Source: Kordiimonadaceae bacterium UBA4441 | GTDB taxonomy: Bacteria; Pseudomonadota; Alphaproteobacteria; Sphingomonadales; Emcibacteraceae | Reading direction: 5' to 3' | Length of the DNA: 64,000 nt | Assembly (NCBI GenBank): GCA_002390425.1 | Contig: DGPL01000020.1 | Span: forward strand, 1-64,000 | Shown here: piece by piece, positions 6,894-16,631 of the stretch | Numbering within the stretch: the first letter of the stretch is position 1 | How the letters are laid out: every line of letters begins with the position of its first letter | Position numbers and translations under genes: made by a program | Notes under the pieces: model-generated | Told to the model about the DNA's origin: nothing | Databases searched by the model: none | What the model saw: only the letters and a program-made list of their open reading frames with translations

Positions 6894-8492
6894 TCAAGCT
6901 TTATCTTTCTGTGGGTGCCTTCTTCGTAATAGCACAATGTTTACGATAATAAGTGTAACACCTATACAAGTAAAAATCCACTCCTTCAAAAACGAATAGA
7001 GTGTTCTTTCTAATAGCTTCTGCGGCAAAGCGCCTTCAACAACACCACGCTTATTTAATCCTATTTGATCAACGATACGCCCATAAGGATCAATTATCGC
7101 CGAAATTCCTGTGCTCGCCGATCTAACCAGTGGTAATCCCTCTTCAATAGCGCGTACCCGGGTTTGTAATACGTGTTGATATGGACCTGTGCTTTCACCA
7201 TACCAAGCGTCATTAGTAATATTTAATAACCAATCGGGCCTATTTTCCGGGTCTGTAACCTGTCCTGGAAAAATTATTTCATAACAAATTAAAACACCAA
7301 CTGAGGGCATCCCATCTATATTTAAAGTCTTAATCCCCTCCCCATGTGAAAACCCTTGGCCACCAGTAAACATTTTATCAAGCCCAAGAGGTATCATAAT
7401 ATTTGTGATAAAAGATGGAATATATTCACCAAAGGGAACCAAATGACTTTTGTCATAAATCCCTTCAATATTACCTTCTTTATTAATCGCAATAAGGGAA
7501 TTAAAGATCCTCGTTTGATCAGGATCTCTTTGTCGCCTCGGAAAACCTGTTAAAAGGATATCCTCTTCATTTAGGATGCTTGACATTACATCACGGCGGA
7601 GCGGCTCTTCAGAAATTGAATATATAACGGCCGTCTCAGGCCAAATAATAATGTCTTTATTTTCAGCTTTATTATCATCACTCATATCCATATGAGTGAT
7701 GAGATTTTTGCTCCAGTTCTCATATGGCCATTTATCTTTTTGCTGAATATTAGCCTGAACCACTTTTAAATTAACTTGTTCAACATATTCAATTGTTTCT
7801 GGCAAGCGGCTTGATCCGAACGAATATAACCCAATGATGCCCAAAATCACTACGGGGGCGGATATAATACGCCAACGATTAAACAGCGCGAAAAATGCCA
7901 GAATACTTAATATTAAAGTTATGAGACCAAGACCATATATGCCCCAAATTGCCGTTGATTGAAGCATAATATCGGAGAAACCCCATATATATCCCATTAA
8001 ATTCCAAGGGAACCCTGTAAATAACATTCCTCGGAGCCACTCAGAAAATGACCAAAGCACAATAAAACTGATTGAAATATTTAAAAGATTTTTACTTACC
8101 GTATGATTTCGATGAATATATTTAAGCACATAAGCAACCAACCCAGGAAAAAGTGAAAGATATATTGCGATAAATGTAACCATAATAGGTCCAACCCAAT
8201 TGGGTATATCAGCTTCAACAATGACGCTATTACCTATCCAATAAAGGCCGGCAAAAAAATGACCAAAACCAAATGAAAAGCCTTTGTAAAAAGCATATTT
8301 AGGTTGGTCACTGATGATCGACATCAGCATAAATAAAGGATAACAAACAATCAAAAATGGAAATATATAAAAAGGGGCGAAAGAAAGTGCCGAAAGTGCA
8401 CCTAATAGAATCATAAGTAATATTTTATTGCGGAAAGTCAGCTTTCCCAAATATTGAATAATATTCTCAAGGTTGAGTTTCGACATAGTCAT
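6894..8492 (-). CDS. lnt: Apolipoprotein N-acyltransferase
   Basis: 532 residues. Adds the third acyl chain to the N-terminal Cys of lipoproteins in the inner membrane. About seven hydrophobic helices lead into a periplasmic nitrilase domain with the Glu-Lys-Cys triad: E286 (WPE), K348 (KSHLVPFGEYIP) and C403 (LICYE). A last helix lies at the C-terminus. A second Met two codons in is an alternative start. It is five bases downstream of corC. The window encodes several lipoproteins it could modify. Confidence 0.95.
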   Translation of the reverse strand: MTMSKLNLENIIQYLGKLTFRNKILLMILLGALSALSFAPFYIFPFLIVCYPLFMLMSIISDQPKYAFYKGFSFGFGHFFAGLYWIGNSVIVEADIPNWVGPIMVTFIAIYLSLFPGLVAYVLKYIHRNHTVSKNLLNISISFIVLWSFSEWLRGMLFTGFPWNLMGYIWGFSDIMLQSTAIWGIYGLGLITLILSILAFFALFNRWRIISAPVVILGIIGLYSFGSSRLPETIEYVEQVNLKVVQANIQQKDKWPYENWSKNLITHMDMSDDNKAENKDIIIWPETAVIYSISEEPLRRDVMSSILNEEDILLTGFPRRQRDPDQTRIFNSLIAINKEGNIEGIYDKSHLVPFGEYIPSFITNIMIPLGLDKMFTGGQGFSHGEGIKTLNIDGMPSVGVLICYEIIFPGQVTDPENRPDWLLNITNDAWYGESTGPYQHVLQTRVRAIEEGLPLVRSASTGISAIIDPYGRIVDQIGLNKRGVVEGALPQKLLERTLYSFLKEWIFTCIGVTLIIVNIVLLRRRHPQKDKA

Positions 8493-8497
8493 AATTG

Positions 8498-9373
8498 TTA
8501 TTTTCGTCTAACCAGAATATATTTTATATGTCTATTATCGCCTTCAATGATCTCAAAATTAATACCGTTATCATGGGCAACAACATCCCCTTTTTGCGGA
8601 ATATGTCCGGCTAATGTAAATACTAACCCACCAAGAGTATCCACATCGTCGTCTTGGTCATCACTTAGAAAATCTAATCCTAATAAATCTTCTAATTCAT
8701 TAATCGGTAGTCTTGCATCAACGTGAAGGTTCCCGTCAGGTAATTCACGCATCAATACGCCTTCCGCAATATCATGTTCGTCTTCGATATCACCAACAAT
8801 TTGTTCAACCAAATCTTCAATTGTAACTAGACCATCCGTACCACCATATTCGTCAACAACAAGCGCCATATGAATATGCGTTTTTTGCATTTTAGTAAGC
8901 AAATCGATTAGCTTCATTGACGGTGGCACAAAAAGAATAGGCCTTTGAATTGATTTAACTGAACGGAATTTATCACCATCTTTATTCTTAGCAAAAACCC
9001 GAAAAGCATCCTTAATATGAACCATCGCTATGACTTCGTCTAAAGTATCGCGGTACACTGGCAGACGTGATGTGCTCGCGTCCACAAAAATATTCATCAT
9101 ATCATCAAAGGTTGCATTTTCTTCAAGCGCGACAATATCGGCACGCGGAACCATGACGTCATCTACTCTCATATCACCAAAGGATAGAGTATTCATAATA
9201 ATAGATCGCTCTTCTTCGCCAAGCGTTCCTTCATCGGCCTCAATTTCTTCGATTACTTCTTCAAGGCTCACTTTAAGTTCATGATCAATATTAGAACGAT
9301 TGAATAATTTTTTGAAGTTGTTCCAAAATCCATTTTCCGATTTTGAGGTCTCTTCTGGTTGTGATGTTGTCAT
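8498..9373 (-). CDS. corC: CBS-domain protein, HlyC/CorC (TlyC) family
   Basis: 291 residues. An acidic N-terminal part, two CBS motifs (about 80-200, with MVPRADIVAL and the DEYGGTDGLVTIEDLVE signature) and a C-terminal CorC_HlyC transporter-associated domain. There is no membrane anchor, so it is the soluble form. The family is tied to Mg2+/Co2+ efflux in enterobacteria and annotated as haemolysin elsewhere; the role is uncertain. It sits between ybeY and lnt in the conserved block. Confidence 0.9.
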   Translation of the reverse strand: MTTSQPEETSKSENGFWNNFKKLFNRSNIDHELKVSLEEVIEEIEADEGTLGEEERSIIMNTLSFGDMRVDDVMVPRADIVALEENATFDDMMNIFVDASTSRLPVYRDTLDEVIAMVHIKDAFRVFAKNKDGDKFRSVKSIQRPILFVPPSMKLIDLLTKMQKTHIHMALVVDEYGGTDGLVTIEDLVEQIVGDIEDEHDIAEGVLMRELPDGNLHVDARLPINELEDLLGLDFLSDDQDDDVDTLGGLVFTLAGHIPQKGDVVAHDNGINFEIIEGDNRHIKYILVRRK

Positions 9374-9419
9374 CAGCTAACAATTAAGCCTTTCTTATCA
9401 ATTTATCTTAAATACTATT

Positions 9420-9953
9420 TCATGCAGCATAAGGATCGTCAATACCGAGATTTTTTAAAAGTGAGGTTTCTAGTGCCTCCATTATCTCTGCATCATCATC
9501 ATTTACGTGATCATACCCTAGCAAATGTAAAATACCGTGTATAATCAGATGCCGAAAATGATTTGATAAAGATATAGAAGCTTCCTGCGATTCTTTATTC
9601 ATCGTTTCATATGCAATATAAATTTCCCCAAGAGAAAAAGGTCTATTCTTAGGTTTATTGCTATTCTTGAGATAATTATTGATTTCCTCTTCATCTAAAC
9701 CACAAAAAGAAAGTACGTTAGTCGCCTTATCTTTCTCTCTATAATCATGATTTAATTGATGAATAAGATCATCTGAGCAGAGCACTACACTCACTTCGAT
9801 ATGAGAAAAATTAGATAGAGCACGCCCTTCTGAAACATGTTTAGTTATTTCAGCAATACAATTCTCTATTAAATTTTGATAATTTGGTAATTCTTGCGTC
9901 CAATCTTCACAATCAATTGATATATCTAATTGAACGTTATTTATTGACGCCAT
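9420..9953 (-). CDS. ybeY: Endoribonuclease YbeY (rRNA maturation)
   Basis: 177 residues. The zinc motif HGILHLLGYDH (H139, H143, H149) is intact; YbeY takes part in 16S rRNA 3'-end processing and 70S quality control. The start overlaps the phoH stop by one base (TAATG), so the two are translationally coupled. The length is slightly above the enterobacterial protein, as is common in alphaproteobacteria. Confidence 0.94.
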   Translation of the reverse strand: MASINNVQLDISIDCEDWTQELPNYQNLIENCIAEITKHVSEGRALSNFSHIEVSVVLCSDDLIHQLNHDYREKDKATNVLSFCGLDEEEINNYLKNSNKPKNRPFSLGEIYIAYETMNKESQEASISLSNHFRHLIIHGILHLLGYDHVNDDDAEIMEALETSLLKNLGIDDPYAA

Positions 9954-10954
9954 TAGCTTTTATGACTTTCTTTATCATCATATGCTTTAACAATCTTTCC
10001 AACTAATTTATGTCGAACCACATCGCTTGAATCAAAATGAATAAATGCGATATCTCGAATTTTACCGAGGGTATCCAGCGCATCTTTAAGTCCAGATTTA
10101 CTACCGTCGGGTAAGTCAACTTGCGAAGGGTCACCACAAACTACCATATGACAATTTTGCCCAAAGCGTGTCAAAAACATCTTCATCTGCATTGGAGTTG
10201 TGTTTTGTGCTTCATCTAAAATAACAAAAGCATCCGACAAAGTACGACCACGCATAAACGCCAGTGGCGCAACTTCAATTTCTCCACGTTCTAATCGTTT
10301 TTCTGTTTGCTCCATAGAGATCATTTGACCTAGCGCATCATATAATGGTCTTAAATATGGATCGACTTTTTCTTTTAAGTCTCCCGGTAAAAATCCTAAT
10401 TTCTCTCCAGCTTCTACGGCTGGTCTTGAAAGAATGATACGTTCCACTTTACCTTCTAAAAGATGTGAAACGGCCATGGCCACCGCCAAGAATGTTTTTC
10501 CGGTCCCCGCTGGTCCTAAACCAAAGGTCATATCTTTTTTTCTTAAGGCTTCGATATATTTTGATTGATTGGCTGAGCGCGGACGAATAGTCGTTTTTCG
10601 TGTGCGTATCACATTATCATCATTAAGCAATTCATCTCGCGGATTAACTTCACGAAGTGTTGGGCTATCCAACATCCCGACGAGCCTAATAGCGCCGTCA
10701 ACATCTTCAATAGTAACTTCACCGCCCTCTTCAAGTCTTTGATGTAGACTTAAAAGCACATCTCTAGATAAATTACATGCTTCTTCAGGACCTTCAATTG
10801 ATAATAAATTACCCTTGCCAGATAGTTCGCAGCCAAATTCATGCTCTATGCGTGCAAGATTGACATTATGTTCACCGTATAATGAGGGTAGGAGTAAATT
10901 ATCTTCAAACTCTAAAACGCCGGATGTATAATTTTCAGTTGATTTTTGCTTCAT
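9953..10954 (-). CDS. phoH: PhoH-like ATPase
   Basis: 333 residues. An N-terminal KH-like segment and then a P-loop ATPase with Walker A GPAGTGKT (147-154), ILDEAQN and CGDPSQVDLP motifs. PhoH proteins are predicted RNA-associated ATPases; the pairing with ybeY points to ribosome or RNA metabolism. It follows miaB by 23 bases in the same orientation. Confidence 0.93.
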   Translation of the reverse strand: MKQKSTENYTSGVLEFEDNLLLPSLYGEHNVNLARIEHEFGCELSGKGNLLSIEGPEEACNLSRDVLLSLHQRLEEGGEVTIEDVDGAIRLVGMLDSPTLREVNPRDELLNDDNVIRTRKTTIRPRSANQSKYIEALRKKDMTFGLGPAGTGKTFLAVAMAVSHLLEGKVERIILSRPAVEAGEKLGFLPGDLKEKVDPYLRPLYDALGQMISMEQTEKRLERGEIEVAPLAFMRGRTLSDAFVILDEAQNTTPMQMKMFLTRFGQNCHMVVCGDPSQVDLPDGSKSGLKDALDTLGKIRDIAFIHFDSSDVVRHKLVGKIVKAYDDKESHKS

Positions 10955-10977
10955 TGAATAAATTTTACCTAAAAAAA

Positions 10978-12339
10978 TTAAGCAAGTATACCTTCAATAT
11001 AAAAAGTATTTGCCCCATTAATTTTAACATCTACAATTTTGCCTTGCAATTCTTCGACTTTATCTGCCCCCACCTTTACTTGAACGGCTTGCATATAAGG
11101 ACTTCTTCCAAATACGGCATCTTCGGCTTTACCTTTTCCTTCTATCAGAACAGAAAGTGTTTTTCCAATGACACTATTATTAAAATCAGCTTGCTGTTGT
11201 TTTAATAAAGCTTGAAGCCTCGACAATCTTTCTGATTTAATATTCTCTTCAACCTGATCATCCATTTCTGCAGCGGGTGTTCCAGGGCGTGGACTATATT
11301 TAAAACTATAAGCTTGCGCATATTTAACGTCGCGAACAAGTTCCATTGTTTCTTTAAAATCTTCATCTGTTTCACCAGGAAAACCAACAATAAAATCACC
11401 TGATATAGCAATATCAGGACGTTCTTTTCTTAAATCCCTGATGATGTCTTTATAAGACGCACTATCATGCGTTCTATTCATCGCTTTTAAAATACGGTCT
11501 GAGCCTGCCTGCACTGGTAAATGAAGGTATGGCATACATTCTTTTAAATCTCCGTGGACTTTTAACAGCTCGTCCGTCATGTCATGAGGATGCGATGTTG
11601 TATAGCGGATGCGTTCAAAGCCGTCTATTTTGGCAAGCCTGCGGATTAATTGTGGTAATCTCCATTCTTCACCATTTTCAGAGACACCGTGAAATGCATT
11701 TACATTTTGTCCTAGTAAAGTGACCTCAACAACACCTGCTTTTGCTAACTTCTCGGCATCTTTTACTAGATCTTCAATGGATCTTGAAAATTCAGCACCA
11801 CGTGTATACGGCACAACACAAAATGTGCAAAATTTATCACACCCTTCTTGTATTGTTAAAAAGGCAGTGGCTTTTTTCTTTACATCTTTCTTGGAAAGCT
11901 GATCAAATTTTTCGTCAACGGCTAATCCTGTATCTAAAATACGTGATTTTTCACCTTGAGATTTCAAAGAAAGTGACTGATTTACCATATCCGGTAAATT
12001 ATGGTAAGTTTGTGGACCAAAAACCATATCAACGACGGGAGCGCGTTTCATAATTTCTGCGCCTTCCGCTTGAGCGACACAGCCCCCAACGGCAAGAACC
12101 ATTTCTTCTCCGTCTTTTTTCTTTGTGTCTTTCATCTTGCGGATACGACCAATATCAGAATAAACTTTTTCGGCAGCTTTTTCACGAATATGACATGTAT
12201 TTAATACCACAAGATCCGCATCTTCAGGCGTATCTGTTTCCATATATCCTTCGGGTGCCATAACATCTACCATGCGCTCGGTATCATAAACATTCATTTG
12301 GCAGCCATATGTTTTAATATATAATTTTTTCTTTTCCAT
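10978..12339 (-). CDS. miaB: tRNA-2-methylthio-N6-isopentenyladenosine synthase
   Basis: 453 residues. Radical-SAM methylthiotransferase acting on position 37 of tRNAs. The N-terminal MTTase domain has its cluster cysteines C13 (GCQMN), C49 and C87; the radical-SAM cluster is C167-x3-C171-x2-C174; a TRAM domain for RNA binding ends the protein. Five bases separate it from plsC upstream, so it is within the operon. Confidence 0.96.
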   Translation of the reverse strand: MEKKKLYIKTYGCQMNVYDTERMVDVMAPEGYMETDTPEDADLVVLNTCHIREKAAEKVYSDIGRIRKMKDTKKKDGEEMVLAVGGCVAQAEGAEIMKRAPVVDMVFGPQTYHNLPDMVNQSLSLKSQGEKSRILDTGLAVDEKFDQLSKKDVKKKATAFLTIQEGCDKFCTFCVVPYTRGAEFSRSIEDLVKDAEKLAKAGVVEVTLLGQNVNAFHGVSENGEEWRLPQLIRRLAKIDGFERIRYTTSHPHDMTDELLKVHGDLKECMPYLHLPVQAGSDRILKAMNRTHDSASYKDIIRDLRKERPDIAISGDFIVGFPGETDEDFKETMELVRDVKYAQAYSFKYSPRPGTPAAEMDDQVEENIKSERLSRLQALLKQQQADFNNSVIGKTLSVLIEGKGKAEDAVFGRSPYMQAVQVKVGADKVEELQGKIVDVKINGANTFYIEGILA

Positions 12340-12344
12340 AAGTC

Positions 12345-13142
12345 TTAATCATCCATGCGTCTTACACGATTTTCCATATGCTTTTCTATTGTACGTTGAC
12401 AATATGTAGAGAGTTCTTTTCTTGTTTTAAAAAGATTTCTAGATACAGGTTCATTAAAATGCACCTCGACATCCACATTATTTATTTTAAGAAAATCTTT
12501 AAAATGCGGTCCAATTTCCATATCACCGTACCAAGCCACATTAGATCTATTCATTCTATTTGCTGGCATGCTGTTTATGCGGCGGTAAATAAGTGTAACG
12601 GGCTGGACCATTAGTTCTAACGGTCGTCCTTCTTCATCTGCCTGAGGATGAATGTAATTTTCCGTTACTCCAAATAGAGAACTTTTAAAGGGCAGAACTT
12701 TTCCACCATCTGACGTTGTTCCTTCAGGAAACAGTATTAAACTATCACCGTCTTTAATGCGGTCCTGCATTTCTTCACGCTGTAAATGCACTTCACTTCT
12801 TTTTTCCCGATCGATAAATATCGTTCTTTGTAATGTTGATAAGTATCCTAGAACTGGCCAATCGATCATATCTCTTTTAGCGACAAAACATCCTTTAATA
12901 ACGTGTCCCAAAATTATGATATCTAAATAAGATACATGATTAGACACGAATAAAGTTGGTGAGCCTTCTAAGGCGTGCCCGAAGGTTTTTACATTGATAT
13001 CTAGAGCATTACACATGGATTTATGAACCCAGTGCGGCCACGCTTTATAACCTGGCAATTTTAACTTTTTTAGTAAAATTGTCGGCGGTAAAAGCACACC
13101 TAAATAGACTGCAATTTTTAATAGTTTAATATACTTGCGCAT
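12345..13142 (-). CDS. plsC: 1-acyl-glycerol-3-phosphate acyltransferase
   Basis: 265 residues. The N-H69-x4-D74 catalytic motif (NHVSYLD) and FPEGTTSDG (138-146) mark the PlsC/LPLAT family, which acylates lysophosphatidic acid to phosphatidic acid at the inner membrane. An N-terminal hydrophobic segment is present. An OlsA-type role (ornithine lipid) is possible since an OlsB-like gene lies at 27140. It lies downstream of the fur terminator, so it likely has its own promoter between 13143 and 13249. Confidence 0.88.
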   Translation of the reverse strand: MRKYIKLLKIAVYLGVLLPPTILLKKLKLPGYKAWPHWVHKSMCNALDINVKTFGHALEGSPTLFVSNHVSYLDIIILGHVIKGCFVAKRDMIDWPVLGYLSTLQRTIFIDREKRSEVHLQREEMQDRIKDGDSLILFPEGTTSDGGKVLPFKSSLFGVTENYIHPQADEEGRPLELMVQPVTLIYRRINSMPANRMNRSNVAWYGDMEIGPHFKDFLKINNVDVEVHFNEPVSRNLFKTRKELSTYCQRTIEKHMENRVRRMDD

Positions 13143-13163
13143 TAAAACTCACCAATAAAACAA

Positions 13164-13191
13164 ACACTGTGTAAGATACCCTACACAGTGT
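13164..13191 (-). terminator. Intrinsic terminator downstream of fur
   Basis: A perfect 10-bp stem (ACACTGTGTA at 13164-13173, TACACAGTGT at 13182-13191) with an 8-base loop, followed on the minus strand by a T-rich TTTGTTTTATT. It lies about 60 bases past the fur stop and before plsC, so it would separate tsaB-rimI-fur from plsC-miaB. Confidence 0.75.
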
Positions 13192-13249
13192 CGCCGTCTA
13201 TAGCATCGAATTAAAAAAATAGCTAACATTCTATTTTTCAAATCATAAT

Positions 13250-13660
13250 CTAATCTTTAATTTTGATACCGTAGAGTTCCATTCTATGATCGACTAATTT
13301 ATATCCAAGCTTTTTAGCAATCTCAGCCTGAAGCTTTTCTATTTCATCATCAAGGAATTCAATTACTTCGCCACTTTCAATGTCTATCATATGATCATGA
13401 TGCTCATCCGTTAAGAGTTCATACCGTGATCGACCATCACGAAAATCATGACGTTCTAGTATGTCCGCTTCTTCAAATAATCTGACTGTGCGATAAACGG
13501 TCGCAATGCTAATTTGATCATCTATTTCAGTTGATCTTTTATAAACTTCTTCCACATCAGGATGATCATCAGCATCTGAAAGGACGCGCGCAATGACCCG
13601 GCGTTGATCTGTCATGCGCATATTCTTTTCAATACATAATCTTTCTATTTCAGATGTCAT
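13250..13660 (-). CDS. fur: Fur-family metal-responsive repressor (Fur/Mur)
   Basis: 136 residues. A winged-helix N-terminus (TDQRRVIARVL, then ISIATVYRTVRLFEE recognition helix) and a dimerisation domain with HHDH (87-90). Enterobacterial Fur has CxxC zinc pairs after this His cluster; here the region reads DIESGEVIEF without Cys, as in alphaproteobacterial Fur/Mur, which may sense Mn2+ or Fe2+. It could bind the box upstream of bfd. It follows rimI by 12 bases. Confidence 0.92.
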   Translation of the reverse strand: MTSEIERLCIEKNMRMTDQRRVIARVLSDADDHPDVEEVYKRSTEIDDQISIATVYRTVRLFEEADILERHDFRDGRSRYELLTDEHHDHMIDIESGEVIEFLDDEIEKLQAEIAKKLGYKLVDHRMELYGIKIKD

Positions 13661-13672
13661 CTTATTTTCCTG

Positions 13673-14155
13673 TTATTTTTCATCATTAAGCACGCGATTC
13701 ATAACAATTGCGTCACTATTTCCACCATGCTTATTATGATAATACCCAGTGCGTCGTCCAATAATATCAAATGAACATTTTTTATAAAGTCCTAATGCGG
13801 CAACGTTATATTCACTAACTTCTAAAAATAACCACTTAATCGATTGACGTTGCAGATCTTTTATTACCCATTCTAAAAGTATGGTAGCATACCCATTTTT
13901 GCACTCGTTTGGCAATATACAAAATGTTATAATTTCCGCTTCATCCGTAACTTTTCGAATTAAAGCAAAGCCAATTGGCTGCTCATCACGTTTTATGAGA
14001 TAACACATAGTACCAATAATAGTGAACATTTCTTTAAAAGCATCGGGCGTCCATTCATTCTCGGATAATTTTGAGAATGCTTTTGAATGTAGCTCGCTTA
14101 TCAAAGCGCAAGCCTCAACATTCATTTTTACTATTTCTATATTTCCCTCATTCAT
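13673..14155 (-). CDS. rimI: GNAT acetyltransferase, RimI-like
   Basis: 160 residues of GNAT fold with ITFCILPNECKNGYATILLEW as the acetyl-CoA loop region and ALGLYKKCSFDIIGRRTGYY at the C-terminus, typical of RimI (N-terminal acetylation of ribosomal S18). The acetyl-CoA loop is less canonical (NECKNGYAT in place of RRxGxG/A). The start overlaps the tsaB end by eight bases, the usual tsaB-rimI pairing. Confidence 0.85.
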   Translation of the reverse strand: MNEGNIEIVKMNVEACALISELHSKAFSKLSENEWTPDAFKEMFTIIGTMCYLIKRDEQPIGFALIRKVTDEAEIITFCILPNECKNGYATILLEWVIKDLQRQSIKWLFLEVSEYNVAALGLYKKCSFDIIGRRTGYYHNKHGGNSDAIVMNRVLNDEK

Positions 14156-14855
14156 CTTTTATATTAGGCATAATATTTTTTGAAGGTAATTTCGCATCCG
14201 GCGCCCTTAAATAGAGCGGTTTAACATGATCGCTATTAGTCTCTCTTTCTTTATAGTTGAGGGCTAATTGAGCTATTATTTCTGCAGTGGGGTTTTGAAT
14301 TTTAGTGCTAAATTTAATTTCGCTATCAGTTAATATCGCACCTAATAATTCTGCACCGCTCCCGATAATAATTTTAATATTGTCATTAATTTTTTGGGGG
14401 ATTAATTCAAGGGGAACAGCCTCTGCATCTGCCAAGGAAGAAATATTTGTCTTAACAATATCAAAGACCTGGAAATACAACTCCCCTCTTCGTGCATCAA
14501 TCGCGACAGCAATTTGTCCAGAAAAATTTGCTTTTTCTAAAGCAAATTCATAAGCCAGTGCTTCCAATGATGTTACAGGAATAAGAGGTATATTTAATGC
14601 TAATGCCATACTCTTTGCCGCAGAAAGTCCTATACGTACACCTGCAAAAGTACCCGGACCAACCGTAACAACAATAGATGATAAATCAGACATAACGAGC
14701 TCAGCTTCTTTCATGCTTTCATCGACCATCGGCAGTAATCGTTCAACATGTCCGCGCGCTCTTACTTCTTTTTTCTTTGAAACGACTTTATCATCTTCGA
14801 CTAAAGCGACAGAGCAAGCCCCTAAAGTCGTATCTAAAGCTAATAAATTTGTCAT
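14148..14855 (-). CDS. tsaB: tRNA threonylcarbamoyladenosine synthesis protein TsaB
   Basis: 235 residues. The N-terminus LALDTTLGACSVAL and the GPGTFAGVRIGLSAAKSMAL block are hallmarks of TsaB (YeaZ), the ASKHA-fold partner of TsaD and TsaE in t6A37 tRNA modification. It is first in the tsaB-rimI-fur unit and is divergent from the polysaccharide deacetylase gene. Confidence 0.93.
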   Translation of the reverse strand: MTNLLALDTTLGACSVALVEDDKVVSKKKEVRARGHVERLLPMVDESMKEAELVMSDLSSIVVTVGPGTFAGVRIGLSAAKSMALALNIPLIPVTSLEALAYEFALEKANFSGQIAVAIDARRGELYFQVFDIVKTNISSLADAEAVPLELIPQKINDNIKIIIGSGAELLGAILTDSEIKFSTKIQNPTAEIIAQLALNYKERETNSDHVKPLYLRAPDAKLPSKNIMPNIKDE

Positions 14856-14966
14856 TATTTTTTATTTTTTCTTAATCAATATTTTTTATAAAAATACACT
14901 ACATTTTCTGTTATAGTCCGTACAACGGAAAACATATAGTTTTTTAAACAAATACTGAGGTATCAT

Positions 14967-15998
14967 TTGAAAAAAATATATTCTATCTTTTTTCTTCTAA
15001 TCGTATATTTCACTATATCAGCAGAAGTATCGCTTGCTCAACAAGAGGACAGTGCTGTAATCATTATGTATCATCGCTTTGGTGAAAATAATTTCCCGAC
15101 AACCAACGTCACACTTGATCAAATAGATCAACATATTTCTGAACTCATTAAAGATGAGTATAATGTAATACCATTAAGAGATGTAATAAAAGCATTTAAA
15201 GAACGGCGTGAATTACCTGAACGCACAATAGCGATTACGATTGATGATGGTTTTTTATCTGTTTATGAAGAAGCTTGGCCGCGATTTAAAAAAGCTGGCA
15301 TCCCAATTACTGTTTTTATTTCAACCGAATCCGTTGATGATCAATATGAAACGTCAATGACATGGGATCAAATAAGAGAATTGGATAATGAAGAGTTGGT
15401 TGAGATTGGCCACCACGGCCACGCCCATGCTCATATGCCGGAATTAAGTCTCGAAGATGCAATAAAAGATATTGATATTGCAGACGAAATATTTCAAACG
15501 GAGTTGGGTTATATACCTGATATGTTTGCTTATCCATACGGCGAGTATTCTCCCGAATTAAGAGAATCACTAGAAGATAGAAATTATTTAGCAACTTTTG
15601 CACAGTTTTCAAGTACCGCGACCAGTTCAAGAGGGCTTAAAGAAATACCCCGGTTTGCTTTCAATGAAAATTATGCAGATATGAATCGATTTAAGCTGAT
15701 CATTAATTCTAGAGCCTTAAAGGTTAAAGATATCCTGCCTCGCTCACCTAATTTGACAACTAACCCGCCCGTCATTGGATTTACTGTGGAAAGCAATGTC
15801 AGTAACTTAGCCAGTATAGGATGCTTCCCTTCACATATTAATGGTGCGGCGAAAGTCACATTGTTAGGCGAAACTAGAATTGAAATTCGGTTTGATGAAC
15901 CATTCCCGCAAGGAAGAAGCCGGGTGAACTGCACTATGCCCGGACCAGATAACCGATGGTACTGGTTTGGAATGCCATTTTTTAATCTTAATAATTAA
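14967..15998 (+). CDS. Secreted polysaccharide deacetylase (NodB domain)
   Basis: 343 residues starting at a TTG preceded by CTGAGG. A signal peptide covers about residues 1-24. The NodB homology domain has the catalytic/metal Asp pair D93-D94 (TIDDG), the metal His motif H150-x3-H154 and MFAYPYGEYS. It should remove N- or O-acyl groups from an exported or periplasmic glycan. Residues beyond about 245 form an extra C-terminal domain with two Cys that I do not recognise. It is the only plus-strand gene inside the 24-kb conserved block and looks inserted there. Confidence 0.87.
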   Translation: MKKIYSIFFLLIVYFTISAEVSLAQQEDSAVIIMYHRFGENNFPTTNVTLDQIDQHISELIKDEYNVIPLRDVIKAFKERRELPERTIAITIDDGFLSVYEEAWPRFKKAGIPITVFISTESVDDQYETSMTWDQIRELDNEELVEIGHHGHAHAHMPELSLEDAIKDIDIADEIFQTELGYIPDMFAYPYGEYSPELRESLEDRNYLATFAQFSSTATSSRGLKEIPRFAFNENYADMNRFKLIINSRALKVKDILPRSPNLTTNPPVIGFTVESNVSNLASIGCFPSHINGAAKVTLLGETRIEIRFDEPFPQGRSRVNCTMPGPDNRWYWFGMPFFNLNN

Positions 15999-16001
15999 AA
16001 A

Positions 16002-16550
16002 TTATTCTACTGGCTCAACGCTCTCAACTTCAGGAATATAATGTTTTAAAAGATTTTGTATGCCGTATTTCAAAGTAGCCGTAGAACTAGGACAACCTGA
16101 ACAGGCGCCTTGCATTCTAAGATATACAACACCATCTTTAAAACCATGGTAAGTAATATCACCACCATCACGGGCCACAGCTGGACGAACCCGTGTTTCC
16201 AGTAATTCATTGATCTGTTCAACAATTTCAGGATCTGCACCATCATCAGCAATTTCTTGGGTAGCTTCACCCGTCATTATAGGAAGTCCAGCCGTATAAT
16301 GTTCCATGATAGTACCAAGAATAGCAGGCTTCAAAGCATCCCAGTCCTGATCAGCATTTTCAACCGTGATAAAATCACTTCCGAAAAATACAGCCGATAC
16401 CCCCTGTATTTTAAATAGAGCTTGAGCAAGCGGTGATTGTTCAGCATCATTTATGCTTTCAAAAAACATCGTACCATTTTCTAAAACCACCTCACCTGGA
16501 ATAAATTTCAAAGTTGAAGGGTTTGGCGTTTGCACGGTCTGGATAAACAT
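16002..16550 (-). CDS. nfuA: NfuA-type Fe-S cluster scaffold
   Basis: 182 residues. An N-terminal Nfu domain starting MFIQTVQTPNPSTLKFIPG and a C-terminal NifU-like domain with the cluster-binding C150-S-G-C153. It carries Fe-S clusters to target apoproteins. The N-terminal Nfu_N type is the alphaproteobacterial/mitochondrial form. It ends three bases from the convergent deacetylase gene. Confidence 0.94.
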   Translation of the reverse strand: MFIQTVQTPNPSTLKFIPGEVVLENGTMFFESINDAEQSPLAQALFKIQGVSAVFFGSDFITVENADQDWDALKPAILGTIMEHYTAGLPIMTGEATQEIADDGADPEIVEQINELLETRVRPAVARDGGDITYHGFKDGVVYLRMQGACSGCPSSTATLKYGIQNLLKHYIPEVESVEPVE

Positions 16551-16631
16551 GTAAATTTCCTATCGCTATATCATTCTAGTTTTAAATAATTATAGTTTGC
16601 AGAATAATCAAGGCTAAAGGACTTATTTATT

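Noticed and set aside
8454..8726. A 90-codon plus-strand frame crossing lnt and corC
   Set aside because: It overlaps the junction of two clear minus-strand genes and has a compositionally biased product.
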